From Desulfoluna limicola (GTDB lineage Bacteria; Desulfobacterota; Desulfobacteria; Desulfobacterales; Desulfolunaceae), in assembly GCF_021654575.1 (NCBI RefSeq), contig NZ_AP024488.1:6103501-6167500 (forward strand): a DNA stretch of 64,000 bases, written 5' to 3'. The number at the start of each line of letters is the position of its first letter. Position 1 is the stretch's first letter. Made by a program: the position numbers and the translations under genes. Below are positions 39,147 to 47,932 of the stretch, piece after piece. The notes under the pieces were generated by a model. The model was not told the DNA's origin. It ran no database searches and worked only from the letters and a program-made list of their open reading frames with translations.

Positions 39147-39704
39147 ATGATCAATTCGCTGCTTGAAGAGACCCGAGACAGGATGGGCAAAACCATGGAC
39201 GCTCTGGACAAAGAGATGGGCCGTGTTCGCACCGGACGTGCTTCGGCCAACATGCTCGACAGCGTCAAGGTAGACTACTATGGCACCCTGACTCCCCTGA
39301 GCCAGATGGCATCAGTCTCCGTACCGGAACCTCGTCTGCTCGTGATTCAGCCCTGGGACGCCACCGCTCTCAAGGAGATCGAAAAGGGCATTCTCAAGGC
39401 CAACATCGGCCTGACCCCTTCCAGTGACGGAAAGCTGATTCGTATCTCCGTTCCGCCCCTTACGGAAGAGCGCAGGAAAGAGATCGTGAAGCTGGTTCAC
39501 AAAACCTGCGAAGATCACAAGGTCGCGGTTCGCAACATCCGTCGAGATTCCAATGAGACACTGAAGAGCCTGAAAAAAGACGGGGATATCTCCGAGGATG
39601 AGCAGTTCAAAGCTCAGGACCAGGTTCAGAAGGTCACCGATGATTATGTCGGTAAGATCGATGCGATGTACAAAGACAAAGAAAAAGAGATTCTCGAGGT
39701 TTGA
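39147..39704 (+). CDS. frr: Ribosome recycling factor
   Basis: RRF splits post-termination ribosomes together with EF-G. The 185-residue length is exactly typical. Motifs are MDALDKEMGRVRTGRASANMLD, PLSQMASVSVPEPRLLVIQPWD and the C-terminal KVTDDYVGKIDAMYKDKEKEILEV. The ATG at 39147 follows AGGAAAGGTG; an upstream GTG/TTG extension lacks homology. The stop overlaps the start of uppS by one base. Confidence 0.97.
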   Translation: MINSLLEETRDRMGKTMDALDKEMGRVRTGRASANMLDSVKVDYYGTLTPLSQMASVSVPEPRLLVIQPWDATALKEIEKGILKANIGLTPSSDGKLIRISVPPLTEERRKEIVKLVHKTCEDHKVAVRNIRRDSNETLKSLKKDGDISEDEQFKAQDQVQKVTDDYVGKIDAMYKDKEKEILEV

Positions 39705-40444
39705 TGGAACGAGACCTTCCCGAAGGACTTTCAGCTGATCGCCTGCCGGAGCATGTGGCCTTTATCATGGACGGCAACGGCAGGTGGGCAAAAAAGCGGG
39801 TGATGAACCGTGTCAAGGGCCATGAAAAAGGTGCTGGCGCGGTTCGCCAGGTTGTGGAAACCTGTACGAAGTTTGGCATTCCCTACCTCACCCTCTACGC
39901 CTTTTCGACGGAGAACTGGCAGCGCCCGAAAAAAGAGGTGGATGCCCTGATGGGGTTGTTGACCCGCTTTCTTCGCAATGAGAGGAAAAAGCTCGTCAAA
40001 AACGGCGTCCGCCTGACGGCCATCGGTGAAATCGATCGCCTGCCGGAAGAGGTCCGTCACGAGCTCGACCTGACCATGGAGGAGACCCGGTCCAATGCGC
40101 GCCTGACCCTCTGCCTTGCCTTAAGCTACGGCAGCCGCTCCGAGATGGTGGCGATGGTTCAGAAAATTGCCGAAGGGGTAAAGGAAGGACGCATTGATGC
40201 CGCTTCGGTGGATGAGGAGATGGTTTCACAACATCTTTTCACACGGGAGATTCCCGATCCGGACCTGGTGATCCGCACCAGCGGAGAGATGCGGCTCAGC
40301 AACTTTCTTCTCTGGCAGAGTGCCTACAGCGAGATCTTTTTTACCGACACGCTCTGGCCCGATTTTACCGAATCCGAGTTTGCCTCCATTCTCAAGGATT
40401 ACCAGGGGCGTGAGAGACGGTTTGGAAAAGTGCTTCAACCCTGA
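39704..40444 (+). CDS. uppS: Isoprenyl transferase (undecaprenyl diphosphate synthase)
   Basis: This cis-prenyltransferase makes the C55 carrier lipid for peptidoglycan and LPS. The 246-residue protein has the substrate site FIMDGNGRWAKKR (catalytic Asp), LYAFSTENWQRP and RTSGEMRLSNFLLWQSAYSEIFF. The ATG at 39704 shares its A with the frr stop. This uppS-cdsA-dxr-rseP order after frr is widely conserved in bacteria. Confidence 0.96.
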   Translation: MERDLPEGLSADRLPEHVAFIMDGNGRWAKKRVMNRVKGHEKGAGAVRQVVETCTKFGIPYLTLYAFSTENWQRPKKEVDALMGLLTRFLRNERKKLVKNGVRLTAIGEIDRLPEEVRHELDLTMEETRSNARLTLCLALSYGSRSEMVAMVQKIAEGVKEGRIDAASVDEEMVSQHLFTREIPDPDLVIRTSGEMRLSNFLLWQSAYSEIFFTDTLWPDFTESEFASILKDYQGRERRFGKVLQP

Positions 40445-40474
40445 TGGGTGGGGTGCGACATAGGTAGATATACC

Positions 40475-40520
40475 AAAGGGAGTATCGGCTGTCGGATGCG
40501 GCGGGACCGGGCTCCCTTTT
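40475..40520 (+). terminator. Possible weak terminator between uppS and cdsA
   Basis: AAAGGGAG and CTCCCTTTT flank a 29-base loop. The loop is long and the T run short, so read-through into cdsA is likely. Confidence 0.45.
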
Positions 40521-40590
40521 GCTGTATGAACATGGGCCACCATAAACATATCCGGCATGATTTTTTGCCGATGCAAAGGATGTGATACCA

Positions 40591-41403
40591 ATGCATGTGA
40601 AACGGATACTCTCAGCGATTGTTGCGATTCCTCTACTCTGGCTTTTTATTCTTAAAGGCGGGGCCCTTCTCTTTACCCTTCTGGTCATGGCCGTTGCGGT
40701 CATAGCCCTGACCGAGTATTACCCGCTGGTCGATGATACGGCCGACCTTTTCGGCCCCCTTCCTCTTCTCGGTTACGCCTCTTCCCTTGCCATGGTCGGA
40801 ATAGCACATTGGGTCGCCAACCCCTGGGGTGTTCTTCTCGGTGTCGTGTTGCTCAATATTCCCCTGGGGGGCTTTTTTTTGCTTTCCCGTTTTGAGCAGG
40901 ATCCCAAGGTGGTGAAACACCTGTTGAGCCATGTTTTTGGCCTTCTTTACATTCCCATGGTGTTGGCATCCGTGGTTCGTCTTCGCATTGCCCCGGAGGA
41001 TGGGGTGATGTGGATCTTTACGCTGCTGGTGACGGTGGCAGCCTGTGATACCGGGGCATTCTACGCTGGCACCTACCTGGGCAAGCGCAAACTCTGTCCC
41101 TCGGTGAGCCCCGGGAAAACCATCGAGGGCTTTATGGGCGGCATGGGCGCGGCTTTACTTGCGGGCTTTCTCATGAAGGGGTTGTTTCTCCCTGGCCTGG
41201 GGTGGTTCAGCTGCCTCCTGTTATTTCCTTTGGCCGGTGCGGTGGGTCCCTTGGGCGACCTGTTTGAGTCGGCCATGAAAAGGGCTTCCGGTATCAAGGA
41301 TTCCGGTCATATCATCCCGGGACACGGCGGTATTCTTGATCGCATCGATGCCCTTCTGTTTGTGGCCCCTCTGTTCTATTTCTTCATGATTTTGAGCGCC
41401 TGA
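40591..41403 (+). CDS. cdsA: Phosphatidate cytidylyltransferase
   Basis: This integral membrane enzyme converts phosphatidic acid and CTP to CDP-diacylglycerol. The 270-residue protein has about seven or eight hydrophobic segments and the CDS signature near the C-terminus (SVSPGKTIEGFMGG and KRASGIKDSGHIIPGHGGILDRIDALL). The ATG at 40591 follows AAGGA; the GTG 3 codons upstream is less likely. Its stop overlaps the first ATG of the dxr frame. Confidence 0.94.
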   Translation: MHVKRILSAIVAIPLLWLFILKGGALLFTLLVMAVAVIALTEYYPLVDDTADLFGPLPLLGYASSLAMVGIAHWVANPWGVLLGVVLLNIPLGGFFLLSRFEQDPKVVKHLLSHVFGLLYIPMVLASVVRLRIAPEDGVMWIFTLLVTVAACDTGAFYAGTYLGKRKLCPSVSPGKTIEGFMGGMGAALLAGFLMKGLFLPGLGWFSCLLLFPLAGAVGPLGDLFESAMKRASGIKDSGHIIPGHGGILDRIDALLFVAPLFYFFMILSA

Positions 41404-41414
41404 TGGGGAGTGCC

Positions 41415-42569
41415 ATGAAATACCTGACCCTGCTGGGCTCCACCGGGTCCATCGGAAAAAATGTGTTGGAAATTGTTCGGCTTTACCCGGATCGCTTCGG
41501 TGTCAAAGCCCTGTGTGCCGCCACCAGCGTGGAGCTCCTGGCGGCACAGGTCAGGGAGTTCTCACCGCAAATTGCCTGCGTCATTGATGAACCCCATCGG
41601 GAGAAACTGAAACGGCTGCTTCCGGCAGGGTGCCGTACCGAGCTCCTTTGCGGGGTGGACGGTTACAAGCAGGCGGCTTCCCATGCCGATGTCTCCATGG
41701 TGGTCTCTGCCTTCGTGGGGGCGGCCGGTTTGGTGCCCACCCTTGCAGCCATCCATGCAGGAAAGAGCATTGCCCTTGCCAACAAAGAAACCCTGGTGAC
41801 CGCCGGGGATCTTGTGATGCCCCTGGCTGCGGAAAAAGGGGTGCCCATTCTTCCTGTGGACAGTGAGCACAGCGCTATTTTTCAGTGCATGAATGGGGAA
41901 AACCCCCGGGAGGTGGGCAAGTTGATCCTTACCGCCTCTGGTGGCCCGTTCCGGAGCACGCCCGTCGATGAGATGGGGGCCATCACCCTTGCCCAGGCCC
42001 TCAACCACCCCACCTGGAGTATGGGGAAAAAGATCACCATCGACTCCGCCACCCTCATGAACAAAGGGCTCGAAGTCATTGAAGCGCATCATCTTTTCGG
42101 TACCCCTGCAAGCCGGATAGAGGTTGTGGTCCACCCCCAGAGTATTGTACATTCCATGGTGGCCTATGTGGATGGGGTGGTCATGGCGCAAATGGGCCAA
42201 CCGGATATGAAGGGGGCCATAGCCTATGCGTTGAACTACCCTCAGCGTCTTGATATCGGCATGGCGGCCCCTGATTTTGCAGCCCTTGCTTCGCTTACCT
42301 TTGAGAAGCCTGATTTTACAAAGTTTCGGTGTCTGAAGCTCGCCTTTGAAGCGGCTGAGGCCGGGGGAACACTGCCGACCGTTCTTAACGCTGCCAATGA
42401 GGTAGCTGTGGCGGCTTTTCTTGAGGAACGTATTGCATTCCTTGATATCCCCCGAATCATTGAAACAACCATGGATGCCCATGGGGTGATTACGCGACCT
42501 GTCCTGGATGATGTCCAGGAGGCCGACGCCTGGGCAAGGCGAAAAGCAACTGAACTTTTATGCCGGTAA
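41415..42569 (+). CDS. dxr: 1-deoxy-D-xylulose 5-phosphate reductoisomerase
   Basis: DXR makes 2-C-methylerythritol 4-phosphate, the committed step of the MEP isoprenoid pathway, using NADPH. The 384-residue protein shows the NADPH site LTLLGSTGSIGKN, ANKETLV, the metal and substrate motif PVDSEHSAIFQC, LTASGGPFR and HPTWSMGKKITIDSATLMNKGLEVIEAH. The ATG at 41415 follows GGGGAG; an in-frame ATG at 41403 overlaps the cdsA stop and remains possible. Isoprenoid made here supplies UppS upstream. Confidence 0.95.
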   Translation: MKYLTLLGSTGSIGKNVLEIVRLYPDRFGVKALCAATSVELLAAQVREFSPQIACVIDEPHREKLKRLLPAGCRTELLCGVDGYKQAASHADVSMVVSAFVGAAGLVPTLAAIHAGKSIALANKETLVTAGDLVMPLAAEKGVPILPVDSEHSAIFQCMNGENPREVGKLILTASGGPFRSTPVDEMGAITLAQALNHPTWSMGKKITIDSATLMNKGLEVIEAHHLFGTPASRIEVVVHPQSIVHSMVAYVDGVVMAQMGQPDMKGAIAYALNYPQRLDIGMAAPDFAALASLTFEKPDFTKFRCLKLAFEAAEAGGTLPTVLNAANEVAVAAFLEERIAFLDIPRIIETTMDAHGVITRPVLDDVQEADAWARRKATELLCR

Positions 42570-42595
42570 CGGCATCAACACATCCAGGATAGTTC

Positions 42596-43915
42596 ATGAC
42601 GACCAACCTGTTTTCCATTATCATCGTTTTGGGAGTTCTCGTTTTCTTCCATGAATTGGGCCATTTTCTGGTGGCCCGTTGGTTTGGCGTGGGGGTGGAA
42701 AAATTCTCCCTGGGCTTTGGGCCGCGTCTTTTTGGCCGCAAAGTGGGCATGACCGAGTACATCGTCTCTGCCATCCCACTGGGCGGATATGTGAAGATGG
42801 TGGGTGAGGATCCCGACGCGGAGATCACCGACGAGGAGAGACATCTCTCCTTTACCCACAAGCTGGTGTGGCAGCGGATGCTCATCGTTGCAGCCGGACC
42901 GGTTTTTAACCTCGTCCTTGCCGTGTTGATCTACACCGGTCTCTTTGGTGTCTATGGCGTCAATGGACTTCCGCCTGTTGTGGGGCAGATTAAGCCAAAT
43001 ACCCCGGCGGCCAGTGCCGGTATCGGGTATGGCGACCGGGTGGTCGAGGTGAACGGGTCGCCCGTTGTTCTGTGGAACGATATCGCCGATGCCATAGAAG
43101 CAAGCGATGGCGAGTCCCTTGCCCTTACCGTTGAGCGCTCCGGTGAGACCCGGGTTATGGAGATCACCCCCGAACCATCCACCGCCCGAAATATTTTCGG
43201 CGAGGAGGTCCCCTCCTGGGCCATTGGCATCGGCCCGATTCAGGACCCCGTTATCGGAGGTGTACAAAGTGGGTCCCCTGCAGAGGACGCGGGCCTTCAG
43301 GCCATGGACCGGATTCTGGCCGTGGAAGGCACGCCCCTGTCTGTATGGGGGGACGTGGTCACAGCCATCACCGGCAGTGAGGGCCAAGCCGTGGAGCTTC
43401 TCCTGCTTCGAAACGGATCGGAGCTCACCCTCTCCATCCAGCCGGAGCAGCTGGACGGAAAAGACGGGGTCTGGCGGATCGGGATTGCGCCTTATTACGA
43501 GGTGGTCAACAAACGCCTCGGGTTTTTTGGCTGCATCACAGCAGGCGTGGGCAAGACCTGGTTCCTTGGCAAGTTGATGGTGGTGGGCCTTGTGAAAATG
43601 GCCAAAGGGAACATTGACGCCGACCTCGGCGGCCCCATTATCATTGCCAAGATGGCAGGCGATCAGGCCCGGGTTGGGATCTCTTCCCTCATCTCCTTTA
43701 TTGCCTTTATCAGCATCAACCTGGCTATCCTGAATTTCCTTCCCATCCCGGTGTTGGACGGCGGGCACCTTGTCTTTTTCACCATTGAGTGGGTGACGGG
43801 CAAACCGGTAAACGACAAGTTCAGGGAGCTGGCCCATCAGGCGGGGATGTTTCTCCTGCTGTCCCTGATGGTCTACGTTTTTTACAGCGACATCATGAAG
43901 CTCTTTTTCAAGTGA
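42596..43915 (+). CDS. rseP: Site-2 (RIP) membrane metalloprotease RseP
   Basis: RseP is an intramembrane zinc protease that releases envelope-stress regulators from the membrane. The 439-residue protein has the zinc motif HELGH near the N-terminus (FFHELGHFLVARWFG), two periplasmic PDZ domains (about 115-280), and the third ligand in NFLPIPVLDGGHL within a late membrane helix. There are four membrane segments in the usual places. It ends the frr-uppS-cdsA-dxr-rseP block and is followed by a terminator. Confidence 0.95.
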   Translation: MTTNLFSIIIVLGVLVFFHELGHFLVARWFGVGVEKFSLGFGPRLFGRKVGMTEYIVSAIPLGGYVKMVGEDPDAEITDEERHLSFTHKLVWQRMLIVAAGPVFNLVLAVLIYTGLFGVYGVNGLPPVVGQIKPNTPAASAGIGYGDRVVEVNGSPVVLWNDIADAIEASDGESLALTVERSGETRVMEITPEPSTARNIFGEEVPSWAIGIGPIQDPVIGGVQSGSPAEDAGLQAMDRILAVEGTPLSVWGDVVTAITGSEGQAVELLLLRNGSELTLSIQPEQLDGKDGVWRIGIAPYYEVVNKRLGFFGCITAGVGKTWFLGKLMVVGLVKMAKGNIDADLGGPIIIAKMAGDQARVGISSLISFIAFISINLAILNFLPIPVLDGGHLVFFTIEWVTGKPVNDKFRELAHQAGMFLLLSLMVYVFYSDIMKLFFK

Positions 43916-43967
43916 TGCCGCCCCGGGTGTGCCCTTTTCCGGCAATGCCCAGTTCATGTGTGATATG

Positions 43968-44001
43968 AAAAGGCTCCGGGAGAGATTCCGGGGCCTTTTT
44001 T
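43968..44001 (+). terminator. Rho-independent terminator after rseP
   Basis: AAAAGGCTCCGG and CCGGGGCCTTTT pair around an 8-base loop with a T run. Confidence 0.88.
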
Positions 44002-44210
44002 AGTAAACAGTGAGTGTTGAGTAGGGCGTCATAGGTTTGTGTGTTGTATGCACGACCATGGCTTGCTCTCTTACGTTGGGTGAATTCCAACGAGAGATGC
44101 CCTGAATAACGAAACCCGAGGCACAGACGCAACCTGCTCCCATCGTTTGGCGTCGCCGGACTCATACTGTCACGAACCCTGTGGCAACGCGTGCGTAACC
44201 ACCAGCAATC

Positions 44211-44244
44211 AGCTTTCAAGGTGGCTCACCTTGCCGCCGGAGGC
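44211..44244. repeat. Dispersed intergenic repeat, copy 7 (right end only)
   Basis: AGCTTTCAAGGTGGCTCACC runs into the terminal GCCGCCGGAGGC (44233-44244). Bases 44002-44210 upstream have no clear gene or repeat. The element ends 43 bases before the YcaO start. Confidence 0.7.
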
Positions 44245-44287
44245 AGATTTGTGGTCCCATGAATCATAGTAAGGCAAAGAGGCAATC

Positions 44288-45973
44288 ATGATTGATTATC
44301 GAATGAAGTTGACGACCACCACGGCTGCCACGGGGTACTTCGCGGTGGTTCCCGAAGGCGTTGAGAGCTTAGAGGATGTGATAGCAGAGCTCCGAAAGGC
44401 ACCCATGGACGGCTTTATGCGCCAGGCAGCCCTGACGATGCTGGGATCCAAGGGTAAGGAGGGCCTTACCGGCATGCTGGCAGGTGCGGATTCCCTGGTG
44501 AAGGGCCTCATCTATGAAGCATGCCTTGCCCTTGACACCTTTGAAGGGCTCAGAGAGGCCCTGGAGGCAGAAGGGTTGTCCCCGGAAAAGATAGAGAGCC
44601 CCCTCGTCTATGGTCGTTTTGTTGCAGAAAATGGTGTCTCTTCGCACCCGTGGTCCGGGATGCTTGCCGAGAATGTCGATGGCCTGGTGGAGTTGCCCTA
44701 CTTTTCCGAGGCACCCTCCCTTGCTGTGGACCCTGACCCCACCGGTCCTTCCGAGCCCCTTCCTGTGGCTGCCATGGCCGCAGAGATTCGAAAGGTGCAG
44801 CCCGAGATGGAGAGGGTTCCCGCATCTGAAACGGCCTCCATCGCCAAGGCCAAGCTTGAGGTGGTGGGCATTTTCACAGAAGGTGAGATGCGCCATCAGG
44901 CCTCCTTGTCCCCCATCGCCCTCCTGCGCAAGTGGAAGGTGGAGAGGCGGGTATCGTCAGGAGACCTTGACTACACCCTCACCGGAGAGCAGACCAGTTA
45001 CGGCAAAGGCCTCTCCGTGGTTGACGCCCGGGCGTCCCTGTACATGGAAATCGCAGAACGCCACAGCTCCTATGCCTCCATAGAGAATGAACGCGTGGTG
45101 GGTACGATTCAGGAGCACGAAGTGGTGAAGGCCCGGTTCAGCGAGTTGGTGGCTTCCGGCAGAAAGGCCCTTGATCCCAATGCATTGATGCTTGACGTCC
45201 CTTACCGGGACGAGCCCCTCCATTGGATGGAAGGGGTGACACCCACCGAGGCGGGAGAGGCAACCATTCTCGTTCCGGTTCAGGCTGTGTTTCTTTTTAT
45301 GAACCTGGATGAGCCCAACCTTTTTTCAAGCCTCGGTTCGACCGGCCTTGCGTCTGGAAATACCCCTGACGAGGCGCGCGTTTCCGGCCTTTACGAGGCC
45401 CTGGAGCGGGAAGCGGAAGCGACTCAGGCCTTTGACCCTTCGCTTTGCTTTGAGCTCTATACCGCCAGTGACTATCTGGGGCCGCTTCTTTCAGCGTATC
45501 GTCAGGAGGGCATCAAGCTCTTTTTTCAGGAGCTCACCGGGCGCTTGGGAATCCCCTGCTGCAAGGCGATGGTGGTGGACCATGAAGGCGTGGTGGCCAA
45601 GGGCTGCGCTGTGAACCTGGATGCCCGGCGTGCAGCAGTCTCCGCCATGACAGAGGTTCCCTTTGCCTTTCCCGGCGGGGAGGCATCCGGTCCGCCTCCG
45701 TTGAATCCGGTGCCCGTCCACGAGGAGCAACTGCCCGATTACTCCACGGGCTCGGCTCCGGGGGATCGCATGCTCATTGAGCAGTTGTTGGCACAGGAGG
45801 GCTTCACCCCCATCTATGTGGATCTTACTCGCAAGGACCTTGAGATTCCAGTGGTGAAGACCCTGGTTCCAGGGTTTGCCTATTCCGCGGATTTCGATCG
45901 ATTCACCCGCTTGAGCCCGAAACTTCTCTCCTGCGCTGCTGCCATGATGAAGTCAAAGCACTGCAAAGGCTGA
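44288..45973 (+). CDS. YcaO-domain protein with an unassigned N-terminal region
   Basis: YcaO proteins use ATP to modify amide backbones (azolines, thioamides, amidines). The 561-residue product has a YcaO domain from about residue 190 onward: TSYGKGLSVVDARASLYMEIAERHSSY, GSTGLASGNTPDEARVSGLYEALEREAEA (nucleotide/metal helices) and AVNLDARRAAVSAMTEV. The first 190 residues (DSLVKGLIYEACLALDTFEGLREAL and so on) look helical and match nothing I know. It has no TfuA, precursor peptide or dehydrogenase neighbour, so substrate and reaction cannot be assigned. AGAGG precedes the ATG. The gene stands alone between repeats. Confidence 0.85.
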   Translation: MIDYRMKLTTTTAATGYFAVVPEGVESLEDVIAELRKAPMDGFMRQAALTMLGSKGKEGLTGMLAGADSLVKGLIYEACLALDTFEGLREALEAEGLSPEKIESPLVYGRFVAENGVSSHPWSGMLAENVDGLVELPYFSEAPSLAVDPDPTGPSEPLPVAAMAAEIRKVQPEMERVPASETASIAKAKLEVVGIFTEGEMRHQASLSPIALLRKWKVERRVSSGDLDYTLTGEQTSYGKGLSVVDARASLYMEIAERHSSYASIENERVVGTIQEHEVVKARFSELVASGRKALDPNALMLDVPYRDEPLHWMEGVTPTEAGEATILVPVQAVFLFMNLDEPNLFSSLGSTGLASGNTPDEARVSGLYEALEREAEATQAFDPSLCFELYTASDYLGPLLSAYRQEGIKLFFQELTGRLGIPCCKAMVVDHEGVVAKGCAVNLDARRAAVSAMTEVPFAFPGGEASGPPPLNPVPVHEEQLPDYSTGSAPGDRMLIEQLLAQEGFTPIYVDLTRKDLEIPVVKTLVPGFAYSADFDRFTRLSPKLLSCAAAMMKSKHCKG

Positions 45974-46041
45974 TGATTGTGGATGACATTTCAACAACTT
46001 TTCACTAAAACATGAATGCAGTTCTTTTTTTGATGAATCGT

Positions 46042-46172
46042 GCCACCGGTGGCCCTGCCGGGGGCTAAATGTTTAAAAAGTTGAACAAATCAGGTTTTGA
46101 ACATCGTCCTTAAACGAATACCGCTTTAAAGGCGCATGTGCTTTCAAGGTGGCACACCTTGCCGCCGGAGGC
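46042..46172. repeat. Dispersed intergenic repeat, copy 8 (complete, degenerate left end)
   Basis: The left end is GCCACCGGTGGC, then CCTGCCGGGGGCTAAAT, GTTTAAAAAGTTGAAC, CATCGTCCTTAAACGAATACC, CTTTCAAGGTGGCACACC and the right end GCCGCCGGAGGC. It is closest in order to copies 3 and 4. Confidence 0.82.
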
Positions 46173-46214
46173 CAACCTGTGGCCTGTTTTAATGGGTGGG
46201 CATGTCTTAACGAA

Positions 46215-46269
46215 GGCCAGGAGCATTCGCAACCAGGTTTCCAGGTGCCTTCACCTGGCCGCCGGAGGC
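46215..46269. repeat. Dispersed intergenic repeat, copy 9 (right-hand part)
   Basis: GCCAGGAGCATTCGCAACCA, then the hairpin CCAGGTGCCTTCACCTGG and the end GCCGCCGGAGGC. It ends 45 bases before the histidine kinase start. Confidence 0.65.
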
Positions 46270-46314
46270 TTGTTTTTGATGTCTGCCAATCTGATCTGAA
46301 CCGGGGAATTGCCT

Positions 46315-47808
46315 ATGTCCAGTGGAATCAAAACCAGCATCAGCGTGAACCTTGCGTTTCTTTTTCTTTTTGCCATGGGGGTGACCGCGTTTTCCGCCTT
46401 GACCCTGGTTCGTCAGGTGATGGTGAAAAAAGAGGTGGAAAGGGCCTTGCATCTTGCCCAGGCCATGGTGGATATAGGGTTTGATGAGAAGGGCAAGCGC
46501 GATGTGAGCGGGATGCGTTTCGTTCTTGGCGGCATGGTGGAGGGAAGCGCCATTTCCCTGGTGAAGGTGTCGATTCTCGACGAGGATTTGAGCTACGGGT
46601 TTGGCACCGATCCCAGGGTGGGGGAGGCTGAAGAGGCTATTGCCAAGGCGGTTCGGACCGGAAAACCCATCATCGAAAAAGGGAAAGCCAACCGTTTGCT
46701 TGGGTTTGATGGTGCCGCGATTGTTGCGGTCCCCATGGAAAAGCCGGCGCGTGGCGGGGTTGCGGTGATTGTGTCCTCTAAAAAAGTGGGGGCAAGGTTA
46801 AAAAATACGGTAAAGCTGCTGGCCTTTTACATCCTTATCAATTTGTGCGTGGTCACCTTTGCCGGGGTCTCCCAGGTCTCTAAGGTGGCCATCAAGCCGG
46901 TGACACGGCTTCTCTCCAAGGCTGAAAATGTCGGGACGGAAGAGCATTTTCTCTTTCACGAAGAGGCAGGTAACGAGTTCTCACGGCTCTCCATGGCTCT
47001 GAATACCATGATCAGCCGGATCAATGAGGACCGGGAAAAACTGAAACTCAGTGTGCGGGAGCTGGAAAGCGCAAACGCCGAGCTGAAGAAGGCCCAGGAG
47101 GAGATTGTCCGAACGGAAAAGCTGGCAGCCATGGGCCGGCTCGCCTCAGGTGTTGCCCATGAAATCGGCAACCCCCTGGGGATCATCGCGGGGTACCTGA
47201 CCCTGATAAAATCGGCTGAAGCAGCGGAAGAACGCGACGACTTTATCCATCGAACCGAAGAAGAGGTGGGCCGCATTGACGGCATTATCCGGCAGCTCCT
47301 CGACTTTAACCGCAGCGGCGACAAAGGGGAGAAGGTGGTGGTGGGGGTCCATGAACTGGTGGGTGAGATCAGCGAACTTGTTCGGGTTCAGCCCCTGCTC
47401 AAAGAGATCGACTTCACAACGAAGCTTCAGGCCCGAAACGATGGCGTTGTGGCCACTCATGGTGAGCTCCGGCAGGTGTTTGTCAACATGGTCCTCAATG
47501 CTGCAGATGCCATCGAGGCCGCTCAGAGGGACCAGGGGACGATAAGCGTTACCACCCGAAATACTGAAGAGGACGACGGACGGTTCTCTCTGGAGGTGGC
47601 GGTGGAAGACAACGGCGAAGGAATTGCCGAAGGGGACCTGCTCAATATTTTTGACCCCTTTTTTTCCACCAAAGAGCCGGGCCAGGGAACAGGCCTGGGG
47701 CTTTCCGTCTCTTTTATGATTGTGGAAGGGTTGGGCGGAAGCTTGCGGGCTGAGAGCCGCAATGGCGAGGGGACCCGCATGATTTTGAGGTTTCCCGTCC
47801 AGGCATAG
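46315..47808 (+). CDS. Membrane sensor histidine kinase (NtrB/PilS-like output)
   Basis: This 497-residue inner-membrane kinase has an N-terminal transmembrane segment (VNLAFLFLFAMGVTAFSALTLV) and a periplasmic sensor of about 120 residues. A second transmembrane helix (LLAFYILINLCVVTFAG) leads to a HAMP-like linker, a coiled coil (LKLSVRELESANAELKKAQEEI) and the phosphoacceptor site LASGVAHEIGNPLGII. The ATPase domain has the N box (NMVLNAADAIEAA), G1 (VEDNGEGI) and G2 (GQGTGLGLS). The cognate regulator is the next gene. No PAS domain was recognised. The ATG at 46315 follows GGGGAA. Confidence 0.9.
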   Translation: MSSGIKTSISVNLAFLFLFAMGVTAFSALTLVRQVMVKKEVERALHLAQAMVDIGFDEKGKRDVSGMRFVLGGMVEGSAISLVKVSILDEDLSYGFGTDPRVGEAEEAIAKAVRTGKPIIEKGKANRLLGFDGAAIVAVPMEKPARGGVAVIVSSKKVGARLKNTVKLLAFYILINLCVVTFAGVSQVSKVAIKPVTRLLSKAENVGTEEHFLFHEEAGNEFSRLSMALNTMISRINEDREKLKLSVRELESANAELKKAQEEIVRTEKLAAMGRLASGVAHEIGNPLGIIAGYLTLIKSAEAAEERDDFIHRTEEEVGRIDGIIRQLLDFNRSGDKGEKVVVGVHELVGEISELVRVQPLLKEIDFTTKLQARNDGVVATHGELRQVFVNMVLNAADAIEAAQRDQGTISVTTRNTEEDDGRFSLEVAVEDNGEGIAEGDLLNIFDPFFSTKEPGQGTGLGLSVSFMIVEGLGGSLRAESRNGEGTRMILRFPVQA

Positions 47809-47847
47809 CTGAATAGTGACACTGTTGTTTTAAGACCGTTGTGATTT

Positions 47848-47917
47848 GACCCGAGGAACGAGGGGCAAAACGCTGCGGTCACCAGCTTTCATGGTGGCTC
47901 ACCTTGCTGCCGGAGGC
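47848..47917. repeat. Dispersed intergenic repeat, copy 10 (inside the kinase-regulator operon)
   Basis: GACCCGAGGAACGAGGGGCA, CAGCTTTCATGGTGGCTCACC and the end GCTGCCGGAGGC. It lies in the 124-base gap between kinase and regulator genes, ending 15 bases before the regulator's chosen ATG. Its GGAGG may contribute to ribosome binding. Confidence 0.7.
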
Positions 47918-47932
47918 CTTTTCAAGGCCGTC

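Noticed and set aside
42575-43957. 460-codon minus-strand frame opposite rseP
   Set aside because: Antisense shadow of a conserved membrane protease; no start signal.
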